A stretch of 64,000 bases of DNA from HIMB114 sp052048155 (lineage in GTDB: Bacteria; Pseudomonadota; Alphaproteobacteria; Pelagibacterales; Pelagibacteraceae): contig NZ_JBNAIK010000006.1 in the NCBI RefSeq assembly GCF_052048155.1, positions 1 to 64,000 on the forward strand, written 5' to 3'. The position numbers were made by a program, and so were the translations under genes. Every line of letters begins with the position of its first letter. Positions within the stretch are counted from its first letter, which is position 1. The notes under the pieces are model-generated. The model did not search any database. It was not told the DNA's origin and saw only the letters and a list, made by a program, of their open reading frames with translations. Shown one piece after another: positions 53,498 to 61,451 of this stretch.

Positions 53498-54003
53498 TAC
53501 CAATTATAATAAAGATTAGTTAATATACCTGGTGGAAACCTTAATCCAAGCACACCTTCAAATAATAAAAAAACTAAAATTGGAAACACAATTGATAAAA
53601 AAAGATTTAATAATAAATTTTTTTCACCCCAAAAATAAGTTATTGCAATTGAGCTTAGCATTAATGCCAATATCAAATCAACTTTTAGAGCTATTAGTGG
53701 AAATATAATAAATATTCCTACAGTTTTATAAAAAATTCTACTTTGCTTTTCATAATCTTTTTTAGGCCGGCTAAAATAAAAATAAACTAATAGTAAATTG
53801 AGTGAAAAAATTAGCCCAAGTAGAATTTTAGGAAAAGTTGCGGGTTGAATTCCTCTTACCAAAATTGGCGGAACTTCATCAAAATAAAAAGTCGTTACAA
53901 ACAAAAAAATTGAAAAGCAGAAAATAAAAAATAATAAAATTAGTTCAGAACTAAAAAGGGCGGATAAAAATCCGCCCTTTTTTTCAAATGAATTACTATT
54001 CAT
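53497..54003 (-). CDS. tctB: Tripartite tricarboxylate transporter small permease subunit
   Basis: A 168-residue TctB with four helices (FSSELILLFFIFCFSIFLFV first) and the family turn FPKILLGLIF after a periplasmic loop (VPPILVRGIQPATF). The start is ATG 54003, 11 bases after the tctC stop; a Lys-Lys-Gly-Gly run precedes helix 1. Codons about 8-17 form the arms of a strong terminator-like hairpin, so part of the transcription that covers tctC may stop inside this gene. Confidence 0.88.
   Translation of the reverse strand: MNSNSFEKKGGFLSALFSSELILLFFIFCFSIFLFVTTFYFDEVPPILVRGIQPATFPKILLGLIFSLNLLLVYFYFSRPKKDYEKQSRIFYKTVGIFIIFPLIALKVDLILALMLSSIAITYFWGEKNLLLNLFLSIVFPILVFLLFEGVLGLRFPPGILTNLYYNW
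53953..53982 (-). terminator. Terminator-like hairpin inside tctB coding sequence
   Basis: A 12-base perfect stem (arms 53953-53964 and 53971-53982, core GGGCGGA/TCCGCCC) with a six-base loop. On the minus strand the 3' arm ends in TTTTT. It looks like an intrinsic terminator just after tctC yet lies in codons 8-17 of tctB, so it can act as an attenuator for tctBA. Confidence 0.7.
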
Positions 54004-54014
54004 TCGTTATAGTA

Positions 54015-54995
54015 TTACTTAATGTAACCTAAAGCTTTTAACTGAGCAGTCATTTCTTTTAGCATTTCGTCCATCTGCTTGCCCCACTCATCAGCCCCAA
54101 CTACACTTGACTGATCCAGTCCAATTTCAGTTAAGAAATTTTTGTAGTAGTTATGGCTCATTCCTTTTAACATACCTGCTTCAAGTCTTTTTACTTGATC
54201 TGCTGGAGTTCCTTTTTTAGTTACGAAACCTCTTACAGTAGATAAAGAAACTGGAATCCCAAGTTCTTTAGCGGTTGGTACATCTTTAAGTTTAGCCATT
54301 CTTTTATTTGCTAGAACAACTGAAACACAAAGTTTACCTTCGTTAATTTCTGTTAGTGCTTCACCTAAGTTTAAAACACCTACATCAATATCGCCTTTGA
54401 TTAAGTTTGTTTTAATAGGTCCAACACCTTTATAAGCAACGATTTTAGGATCTTTTAATTTACCCTTCTTAGTAAATGCAACTGCACTCACATCATCGAT
54501 ACCACCCGTATGTGTTGTTCCATAAGAGAAAGATTTTTTCTTTTGTTGGCTTACAAATTTCTTTGCATCCTTAAAGCTACTCTTACAGTTCACAACGAAT
54601 AATTGTGGATCATCAGTTCCTCTAGCCAAAGGAACCATGTCGCTTAATTTAACTTTTGTTTTACCAAGTGCCATAGAAACAGCATGACCTGTTGTCCAAG
54701 TCAAAATAGAGTTACCATCTGCCGGTTGTGACATTAAGTAATCCATTGATGCAGCTCCACCGCCACCTTTTTTATTTACTAGTTGCATGTCTTGCTTAAG
54801 AACTCTTCTTGTTCTTAAAAGCATCATTCTAGTAGTAACGTCTGTACCACCACCAAAACCAGCGTGAGTGATTGATTGAATAGCTTTTTTACTATGCGAT
54901 CCAGCTTCAGCTTTGTTCAGGTTGATATCTAAAAATGGTACGTCAAAGACTAATACTAAAGCTAAGAAAGCTTGAAGTATTCTTGATTTTTTCAT
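54015..54995 (-). CDS. tctC: Tripartite tricarboxylate transporter substrate-binding protein
   Basis: A 326-residue periplasmic binding protein with signal peptide (ILQAFLALVLVFDVPF region). The TctC fold is supported by HAGFGGGTDVTTRMML, the KKGGGGAASMDYLM loop and GTTHTGGIDDVSAVAF. The ligand is unknown; sugar acids or dicarboxylates fit the neighbouring genes. The ribosome site GGGGAGAAAA is strong. A terminator-like hairpin follows within tctB. Confidence 0.9.
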   Translation of the reverse strand: MKKSRILQAFLALVLVFDVPFLDINLNKAEAGSHSKKAIQSITHAGFGGGTDVTTRMMLLRTRRVLKQDMQLVNKKGGGGAASMDYLMSQPADGNSILTWTTGHAVSMALGKTKVKLSDMVPLARGTDDPQLFVVNCKSSFKDAKKFVSQQKKKSFSYGTTHTGGIDDVSAVAFTKKGKLKDPKIVAYKGVGPIKTNLIKGDIDVGVLNLGEALTEINEGKLCVSVVLANKRMAKLKDVPTAKELGIPVSLSTVRGFVTKKGTPADQVKRLEAGMLKGMSHNYYKNFLTEIGLDQSSVVGADEWGKQMDEMLKEMTAQLKALGYIK

Positions 54996-55088
54996 TTTTT
55001 CTCCCCGTTAAGTTTGCGATAAATAAACAAAACTATGAACTATTATCAAGTAGAAAATGGCGCTTAAAATAAAATGTTGCGACGCAAA

Positions 55089-56078
55089 TTAATTCAAACT
55101 TATTAAATTTTGAAATTTAACAGTTTCTTTTGATTTAATTTTTAATTTATTTTTTAAAGGCATAACAAAACTATCTGAACTAATTTCAAAAATATCACCA
55201 TCCTGCGCTTTGATACCGTCAGAAAAGCTTAGCGTTGCTGTTCCAAAGTAATGGATATGTAAATCACCAGGTTTTCTAAAAATTTCATATTTGAAATGAT
55301 GATGCTCAAGATTTTCTATAGAGTGTGACATATTTTTTTCGCCACTTAAAAAATCTTTTTCCCAAATAACTTTTTCATCTCTAATAATTTTTGATTTACC
55401 TTTTACTTCACTAGGGATGCTGCCCAGGTTAATTTCGGGTCCAAAAGAACATTGTCGCAATTTTGAATGAGCTAAATATAAGTAGTTTTGTTTTTCCATA
55501 ACATGGTCAGAAAATTCATTACCAATTGAATAACCTATTTTTACAACTTCTTCTTTTTCATTAATCATATAAATACCAACTACTTCAGGTTCTTCTGATC
55601 CATCTAAAGAAAAGTCTGGGATATAAATCGTTTCCGTAGGTGCAGAGATATTATCTCCATTACCCTTGTAAAACCATTCAGGTTGAGCTCCAATGTTACC
55701 TTTTTCTGGCTTTCCGCCCTCAATTCCAATTTTAAACATTTTCATTGAATCTGTCATTTCCTCTTCTTTTGTAGCATGCATTTTGTTTCTAGAATCTGCA
55801 CTACCAAGATGAGTCAGCCCTGTGCCTGTTACATAAAAATGTGATGGATCTTTATGAGTGATAGGTGGCAAAAGTGAGTTTGAATTATAGATTTCTTTGT
55901 AATCTAAAATTTCATTTGACTTATTGCTTTCAATTAAATTTTCAATTTTTTCACCGCTGTTGATTGCTTCATTAAATAAATCATATGATAAATTAAAATT
56001 TTTTATAATATTAACTTTGCCATTTTCTACATAACCAACATTACATTTATTATCTTTTAGGAATTGAATTATTTTCAT
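55089..56078 (-). CDS. AraD1-type 2-keto-3-deoxy sugar-acid dehydratase (FAH-like fold)
   Basis: A 329-residue protein similar to the AraD1/GguC family, a fumarylacetoacetate-hydrolase-like fold. Conserved segments are FYVTGTGLTHLGSADSRNKMH (GTGLTHLGSADSR), EPEVVGIYMI, GNEFSDHVMEKQNYLYLAHSKLR and HIHYFGTATLSFSDG. In related pathways it converts 2-keto-3-deoxy-pentonate to 2-oxoglutarate semialdehyde, feeding the enzyme encoded at 56107 (divergent, 28 bases apart). That step is inferred from family and position. Confidence 0.8.
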   Translation of the reverse strand: MKIIQFLKDNKCNVGYVENGKVNIIKNFNLSYDLFNEAINSGEKIENLIESNKSNEILDYKEIYNSNSLLPPITHKDPSHFYVTGTGLTHLGSADSRNKMHATKEEEMTDSMKMFKIGIEGGKPEKGNIGAQPEWFYKGNGDNISAPTETIYIPDFSLDGSEEPEVVGIYMINEKEEVVKIGYSIGNEFSDHVMEKQNYLYLAHSKLRQCSFGPEINLGSIPSEVKGKSKIIRDEKVIWEKDFLSGEKNMSHSIENLEHHHFKYEIFRKPGDLHIHYFGTATLSFSDGIKAQDGDIFEISSDSFVMPLKNKLKIKSKETVKFQNLISLN

Positions 56079-56106
56079 AATTAGTTAGAACCTACATCAA
56101 TTAATT

Positions 56107-57627
56107 ATGAATTTAAATGGTAATTTAATTATTGGTTTAAAAGAAGAGGCTGGAAGTGAGAAAGAAGTCTCTGCTAAAAACCCATCTACAAATGATACAT
56201 TGTCTCCCGGATATAAAGGGGCAACTGCAAAACAATTAGAGCATGCTTGTGATTTAGCTAATAATGCATTTTACAAGTATAAAAATACTAGTTTTGAAGA
56301 TAGAGCAAAATTTTTAGATACGATTGCAGAAGAAATAGAGGCTGTTAAAGAAACTTTGTTAAAAATTACTCCTGAAGAAACAGGTTTACCAGAGGCAAGA
56401 ATCACAGGCGAAACAGGAAGAACGGTTGGTCAATTAAGAATGTTTGCTGAATTTATTAGAAATTCGAAACATACTGATGCTACTATTGATGAAGCATTAC
56501 CTGATAGGCAACCTCTTCCGAGGCCAGATCTAAGATTGAGAAATGTTGCTATAGGTCCAGTTGCAGTATTTGGAGCAAGTAACTTTCCCTTGGCTTTTTC
56601 AGTGGCAGGAGGTGATACAGCTGCAGCCCTAGCGGCCGGATGCCCTGTTATCGTAAAAGCGCATAGTTCTCATCCTAGAACTTCAGAAATAATTGGAAGA
56701 TGTATTCAAAATGCTGTTAAAAAAAATAATTTACCTGATGGAACTTTTTCACTGTTATTCGGTTCAGGTAATATTGTTGGACAAGGTTTAGTTAAAAATA
56801 AATATATCAAAGCGGTAGGTTTCACAGGATCAAGAAACGGTGGATTGCAAATCGTTAAAACAGCTCAAAGTAGAAACGAGCCAATTCCGGTTTATGCTGA
56901 AATGAGCAGTATCAATCCAGTATTTGTATTTAATTCTGTTTTAGAAAATCCAGATAAATTTATTGAAGGTTTTTTAGTTTCTTTACAAATGGGTGCTGGT
57001 CAATTCTGTACAAATCCTGGTTTAATTATTACAAAAAATTCAAAGAATTACGAAAATTTCAAATCTAAACTTGCAGGAAAAATAAAAGAACAAAACAGCC
57101 AGACTATGCTTAGCAATGTAATTGCAAAAGCATATGAGGAAGGTGTCTCAAAGTTTAAAAGTAAAAATAATATAACACTAGTTGGTGAAGGTAAAAAAAA
57201 TGGCAACGCCAATCAATGTATCCCTCACTTATTTGAAACAAGTGCTAATGAATTTAAAAAAGATCAAGAGTTATCGGATGAAATATTTGGTTCTACTTCA
57301 TTAATTATAAAATGTGAAAATGATCAAGATTTCAACGAAATTGCAAAAAAAATAGAAGGCCAGTTGACTATTTCATTTCATTCTAACAATGTTGAAGAAG
57401 TGTCCGAAGAGTTTGTTAGTTTAATAGAAGATAGAGCCGGTAGAATTATTTATAACCAATTTCCTACAGGAGTTGAGGTTTGTCATGCCATGGTGCACGG
57501 AGGACCTTTTCCTGCAACATCTGACACAAGAACTACATCAGTTGGATCTAAAGCTATTTTTAGATTTTTGAGACCCGTTTCATATCAAAATATTCCTAAA
57601 GAATTACTACCTAAAGAACTCGTCTAA
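56107..57627 (+). CDS. 2-Oxoglutarate semialdehyde dehydrogenase-like aldehyde dehydrogenase (NADP+)
   Basis: A 506-residue member of the alpha-ketoglutaric semialdehyde dehydrogenase group. The motifs are FGASNFPLAFSVAGGDTAAALAAGCPVIVKAHSSHP (seen as FGASNFPLAFS), FTGSRNGG, YAEMSSINPVF with the general base, and GAGQFCTNPGLI with the catalytic Cys. It would oxidise 2-oxoglutarate semialdehyde to 2-oxoglutarate, the last step of non-phosphorylated pentonate breakdown. It is divergent from the AraD1-type gene and its 3' end overlaps the lyase gene by 4 bases. Confidence 0.88.
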   Translation: MNLNGNLIIGLKEEAGSEKEVSAKNPSTNDTLSPGYKGATAKQLEHACDLANNAFYKYKNTSFEDRAKFLDTIAEEIEAVKETLLKITPEETGLPEARITGETGRTVGQLRMFAEFIRNSKHTDATIDEALPDRQPLPRPDLRLRNVAIGPVAVFGASNFPLAFSVAGGDTAAALAAGCPVIVKAHSSHPRTSEIIGRCIQNAVKKNNLPDGTFSLLFGSGNIVGQGLVKNKYIKAVGFTGSRNGGLQIVKTAQSRNEPIPVYAEMSSINPVFVFNSVLENPDKFIEGFLVSLQMGAGQFCTNPGLIITKNSKNYENFKSKLAGKIKEQNSQTMLSNVIAKAYEEGVSKFKSKNNITLVGEGKKNGNANQCIPHLFETSANEFKKDQELSDEIFGSTSLIIKCENDQDFNEIAKKIEGQLTISFHSNNVEEVSEEFVSLIEDRAGRIIYNQFPTGVEVCHAMVHGGPFPATSDTRTTSVGSKAIFRFLRPVSYQNIPKELLPKELV

Positions 57628-58511
57628 CTTTTATATTGGTCTTCTATTTTGTAATAATCGTTAAACCCTACAACATCTCTTAGTTCTTCAAACTTTGAAA
57701 CATTAGTGTTGTATTTTCGATTTTTGATATTTTCTAAACTTTCTTTCATTGTTTTAACTGTAGCACTCATAAGTGTTAATGGTAATACAGCAATCTTAAA
57801 TCCAATATCCTCTAATTCATTAATTTCTAATAACGGAGTTTCTCCATCTTCAATTAAATTAACCATATGATAACCTGGAACTTCTTTAATAACTGTTTTC
57901 ATATCTTCTTTAGATTTTATTGCTTCTACAAACAACAGATCGGCTCCTAATTCTTTATAAGTATTCATTCGATCAATTGCTTCCTTAAGACCTCTTGTTG
58001 CAATAGCATCTGTTCTTGCCATGATTAAAATATCTTTTTCACCATTTAATTTACTTGCATCAGCAGCAGCTTTAATTCTTGATTTAGCTTCATCAAGTTC
58101 AACAACATCTTTTCCTTTTGTGTGACCACATTTTTTTGGCCATTTTTGATCTTCGATCATAATTGCGGCTGCACCAGCATCTGCATAACCTCTTACAGTT
58201 CTATAAATATTTCCAGCATTTCCCCATCCAGTATCTCCGTCGAATAAAATTGGAATAGAGGTAATGTTACAAATGTTTCTTACTTGATCTTGCATCTCTG
58301 TATAAGAAATCAAACCCGTATCAGGCATTCCAAGTCTAGTAGATGAAACACAAAAACCGGACATGAATCCTGCTTTAATTCCAGCTTTTTCAATTAGCTT
58401 TGCAGAAAGAGCATCATAACAACCTGGTAGCATCACTAGTTTTTCAGCGTCCAAAAAATTTTTAAGCTGTTGAGATCTTTTTTTAGAGTTTAATGGATTA
58501 AAAAGTGTCAT
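57624..58511 (-). CDS. Isocitrate lyase/PEP mutase superfamily lyase
   Basis: A 295-residue TIM-barrel protein. MLPGCYDALSAKLIEKAG, LFDGDTGWGN (metal Asp) and MIEDQKWPKKCGHTKGK are typical of methylisocitrate-lyase-like enzymes; the KKCGH catalytic loop separates it from PEP mutases. Possible substrates are branched malates, methylisocitrate or oxaloacetate. Its start overlaps the dctM stop by 4 bases, so it is cotranscribed with the TRAP transporter and may act on the imported acid. Confidence 0.83.
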   Translation of the reverse strand: MTLFNPLNSKKRSQQLKNFLDAEKLVMLPGCYDALSAKLIEKAGIKAGFMSGFCVSSTRLGMPDTGLISYTEMQDQVRNICNITSIPILFDGDTGWGNAGNIYRTVRGYADAGAAAIMIEDQKWPKKCGHTKGKDVVELDEAKSRIKAAADASKLNGEKDILIMARTDAIATRGLKEAIDRMNTYKELGADLLFVEAIKSKEDMKTVIKEVPGYHMVNLIEDGETPLLEINELEDIGFKIAVLPLTLMSATVKTMKESLENIKNRKYNTNVSKFEELRDVVGFNDYYKIEDQYKS

Positions 58512-59779
58512 AATTTAAATGGTATATATAAAGCAATATCTGGAAAAAAGTAAATCACAAAAACTGTGAAAAGCATAATTAAAACAAATGGAGCAACACC
58601 TCTCCCAATTTCTCCCATTTTTGCATTACCAATGGCCTGAAGGACATAAATATTCAGTCCTACTGGTGGTGTGATTAAAGCGCACTCAATCATTAGTGTG
58701 AAAATAATTCCAAACCAAATAATATCAATATTCATCGCTGCGATTGAAATTGAAAAAATTGGCATCATAATCAAAATTAGTGACAAAGTTTCCATAATAA
58801 AACCTAAAATTAATAAAGTGATACAAACCACTAAGATAAACACGCCTTGTTCATTAATATTGTTTACTATTAATGAAGAAATATCTTGTGGAATTCTATA
58901 GAGAGAAATTGCTTTACCAAAAATCTTTGCGCCAGCAATGATTACAAATATTGTTACTGTTGTTTTCATTGTCTCAATACCAGAGTCAATGAAACCTTGA
59001 AATGTTATTCTTTTCTTAACAAGAACATAAATAAATGAAATTAAAAAACCAATACCACCTGCTTCTGTTGGAGTATAAATACCAGCATATATTCCTCCAA
59101 GCATGATAAATGCCATTAACAAAATGGGTAAACCTTTTTTGGTATTTTCAATTTTTTCCTGTCTAGTACTTGAAACGTTTTGAACTTCTTTGTTAAAAAT
59201 CTTTACATAGAAAACCGAAAATATGATGAAAAATAGGGCGAGTAATATTCCTGGTCCAATTCCTGCAAGAAACATCGTTAAAACCGATTCTTCAACAACA
59301 AATGCATATACAATCATTGGGATAGAAGGTGGGATTAAAATTCCTAAAGTTCCACCAGCTGCTAAAATTCCTAAAGTAAAATTTCTATGATAACCTCTTT
59401 TGATCATTGCGGGAAAAGCTACCGTAGATATTGTAGCTGCAGTTGCTACTGATGAACCTGATATTGCAGCAAAAATACTACAAGATATAATTGTTGCTAT
59501 CGCTAATCCTCCAGGAAAATTTCCAACCCAACTTTGTGCAAAATTAAATAGATCTTCTCCAACACCAGCTTTGAGTAAAATATTTGACATCATTAAAAAC
59601 ATTGGAACCGCAAGTAAAATAAAATTATCTCCAACGCTATAAAATGTTTGAGGGAGCATCATTGGAGAAATATCTCCTAAAACCATTAGTGATAATCCTA
59701 ACGAGCCTAATGCAAAAGCAATGGGCACTCCTAAAAATAAAATAAAAAATAAAAAGAAAAGGATTAATGTTACAGTCAT
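58508..59779 (-). CDS. dctM: TRAP transporter large permease subunit
   Basis: A 423-residue DctM with about 12 helices. FLMMSNILLKAGVGEDLFNFAQSWVGNFPGGLA, ISGSSVATAATISTVAFPAMIKRGY, LIPPSIPMIVYAF and ECALITPPVGLN are all characteristic. It imports an organic acid with DctQ and the DctP binding protein, driven by an ion gradient. It overlaps dctQ by 4 bases (ATGA) and the lyase gene by 4 bases. Confidence 0.94.
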   Translation of the reverse strand: MTVTLILFFLFFILFLGVPIAFALGSLGLSLMVLGDISPMMLPQTFYSVGDNFILLAVPMFLMMSNILLKAGVGEDLFNFAQSWVGNFPGGLAIATIISCSIFAAISGSSVATAATISTVAFPAMIKRGYHRNFTLGILAAGGTLGILIPPSIPMIVYAFVVEESVLTMFLAGIGPGILLALFFIIFSVFYVKIFNKEVQNVSSTRQEKIENTKKGLPILLMAFIMLGGIYAGIYTPTEAGGIGFLISFIYVLVKKRITFQGFIDSGIETMKTTVTIFVIIAGAKIFGKAISLYRIPQDISSLIVNNINEQGVFILVVCITLLILGFIMETLSLILIMMPIFSISIAAMNIDIIWFGIIFTLMIECALITPPVGLNIYVLQAIGNAKMGEIGRGVAPFVLIMLFTVFVIYFFPDIALYIPFKL

Positions 59780-60252
59780 GGTTTAACAAAATCTCTGATG
59801 TATCTTAAAACTTCTAAAAAAACTCTAATTAGTAATAATGCGAATGAAATAGGTATTGCAATTTCTGTAATGACTGCAGGCAAATCTAAAATAGTTGAGC
59901 TTGTCCTACCAACCTCAAAAGAGTCATAGGCAATTAACCACCCGTAGTAGGTCACAAAAGATGAAAAATAAATAATAAAAATGAATGAAATAAAATCTAA
60001 AACTTTTTTTGTCTTATCATTTGCCTTATCATAAAAAACTGTAATTCTAATAAATTCCTTATTATGAAATGTATATGTAAGCGCTAAATATGTAGCCCAT
60101 ATTTGTAATAATCTTGAAATTTCATTAACCCAAATTGTTGGTGCATTAAAAATATATCTAGAGATAACTTCAAAAGACACGATAAAGCCAATCAAAACAT
60201 ATAGTCCAGCGGCAGTATAACCAGAATATTTTATTACTTTATCTAGATCCAT
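59776..60252 (-). CDS. dctQ: TRAP transporter small permease subunit
   Basis: A 158-residue, four-helix DctQ. FEVISRYIFNAPTIWVNEISRLLQIWATYLAL (seen as RYIFNAPTIWVNEISR) and the HNKEFIRITVFYD element are typical. ATG 60252 is preferred over a GTG at 60264, which lies inside the hairpin preceding it. Its GGGT-type ribosome site is the 3' arm of that hairpin, so translation may depend on the hairpin opening. Confidence 0.9.
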   Translation of the reverse strand: MDLDKVIKYSGYTAAGLYVLIGFIVSFEVISRYIFNAPTIWVNEISRLLQIWATYLALTYTFHNKEFIRITVFYDKANDKTKKVLDFISFIFIIYFSSFVTYYGWLIAYDSFEVGRTSSTILDLPAVITEIAIPISFALLLIRVFLEVLRYIRDFVKP

Positions 60253-60258
60253 AAAATA

Positions 60259-60283
60259 ACCCACCCTCGATTAGAGGGTGGGT
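60259..60283 (-). promoter_or_regulatory. Stem-loop between dctP and dctQ that covers the dctQ ribosome site
   Basis: A perfect 10-base stem (arms 60259-60268 and 60274-60283, ACCCACCCTC/GAGGGTGGGT) with a five-base loop. On the minus strand it is followed by TATTTT and the dctQ ATG 7 bases after the arm. The 3' arm supplies the G-rich ribosome site, so folding would hide it. It may also act as a weak terminator after dctP. Confidence 0.7.
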
Positions 60284-60297
60284 AAAGTAAGTTTAAA

Positions 60298-61287
60298 TTA
60301 AAGTTTCTTTGCTTCTTTAACTAGTTTGTCGCCAACGCCACCAGCTCCACCAGTTCGTTTGATATAGTCATCAATCACTGATGCTGAAGCTTTTTTCAGT
60401 GCGCTTAAATCTGAGCTTGAAAGCTTAACAATTTTCATGCCGTTTTCTTTAGCAATTTTGTAAGCCCCGGCTTCAATATTTGCCATATCATCTCTCACAG
60501 CTTTTTCAGCAATTTTAGATGCAGACTGTATTGCACTCTTTTGCTTGGCGTTAAGTTTGTTGTACCATTTTTGGTTCACTACAACTACAAACTCAATATC
60601 ACCGTGGTTTGTTACTGTAAGAGTATCCATCACCTGGTAAAGTTTTCTAGATTTAACTCCAGATACACCAGTCATTCCAGCATCAACTGTACCTCTTTGA
60701 TAAGCTAAGTACTGTTCGGAACCAGAAATTAAAGCTGGCTTTCCACCTAATGAAGAAACAAACGCTCCAAGAGTTTTACCGAAAACTCTGATTTTTTTAT
60801 CTTTAAAGTCGGCAGGTGTTTTCATTGGTCCACCATTAGAGAGCATTATCGCACTCCCATACGCCTGGTAATAAAGTGGCATCGCTCCAGTTTTTGAAAT
60901 TGCTGGATCTAAGATTGATCTAATTTTAGAACCTTGCGCTGTAGCTTTTCTAACCTTTTTTTCTGAATCAAATAAAAATGGTAGATAAAACACATCTACT
61001 TCAGGATTTGTTCCAGCAAAACGAGTGATAGATGCAACACCTGCTTCAATCGCACCTGATCCCACAGCTTGTGGTACTTCTTTATCTTTATAAAGTTGAG
61101 CTGAGTCATAAATTTCAACTTTAATGTCAGATCTTTTTTCAACTTCTTTTTTGAACACAAGTAGATTTTGACCTAAATGCGCTTTTAGTGGAAGTTGAAG
61201 AGTTATTCTCATTTTAGTCTCAGCAAAAGATGATGTTGCAAATGAAGCTAAAATGATGGTTATAAATATTTTTTTTAATATTTTCAT
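60298..61287 (-). CDS. dctP: TRAP transporter substrate-binding protein, DctP type
   Basis: A 329-residue periplasmic binding protein with signal peptide (KKIFITIILASFATSSFA). DctP features are GSGAIEAGVASITRFAG, YYQAYGSAIMLSNGGP, KKIRVFGKTLGAFVSSLGG with the carboxylate-binding Arg, and YQRGTVDAGMTG. The ligand is a carboxylic acid, identity unknown. The ribosome site GGGGGAAAG is strong. First gene of dctPQM-lyase, with a stem-loop behind it. Confidence 0.93.
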   Translation of the reverse strand: MKILKKIFITIILASFATSSFAETKMRITLQLPLKAHLGQNLLVFKKEVEKRSDIKVEIYDSAQLYKDKEVPQAVGSGAIEAGVASITRFAGTNPEVDVFYLPFLFDSEKKVRKATAQGSKIRSILDPAISKTGAMPLYYQAYGSAIMLSNGGPMKTPADFKDKKIRVFGKTLGAFVSSLGGKPALISGSEQYLAYQRGTVDAGMTGVSGVKSRKLYQVMDTLTVTNHGDIEFVVVVNQKWYNKLNAKQKSAIQSASKIAEKAVRDDMANIEAGAYKIAKENGMKIVKLSSSDLSALKKASASVIDDYIKRTGGAGGVGDKLVKEAKKL

Positions 61288-61451
61288 TATCTTTCCCCCT
61301 ATTTTTCCCTATTAAATCTCTTAAAAAACAAAAATTCAAGTAATTATAATTTTAAATATAATTAATATCCTGGCTAATTTTTAAGTTTGCTGAGGTTTAT
61401 TGCGGCAAATTAATAATTTTAAGTATATAACAGCCAATAAAATTTAGCTTT

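Noticed and set aside
57624..58511. Second phosphonate enzyme (PEP mutase or phosphonopyruvate hydrolase)
   Set aside because: The loop reads KKCGH, typical of lyases of the isocitrate lyase family, and lacks the EDK-x-FPK-x-NS type motif of PEP mutases. It is also cotranscribed with a TRAP transporter 30 kb from the phosphonate genes.
61288..61451. Riboswitch in the 164-base gap between dctP and the DMT gene
   Set aside because: I found no convincing conserved core of glycine, SAM or other riboswitches, only promoter-like AT-rich sequence. A covariance-model scan would be decisive.
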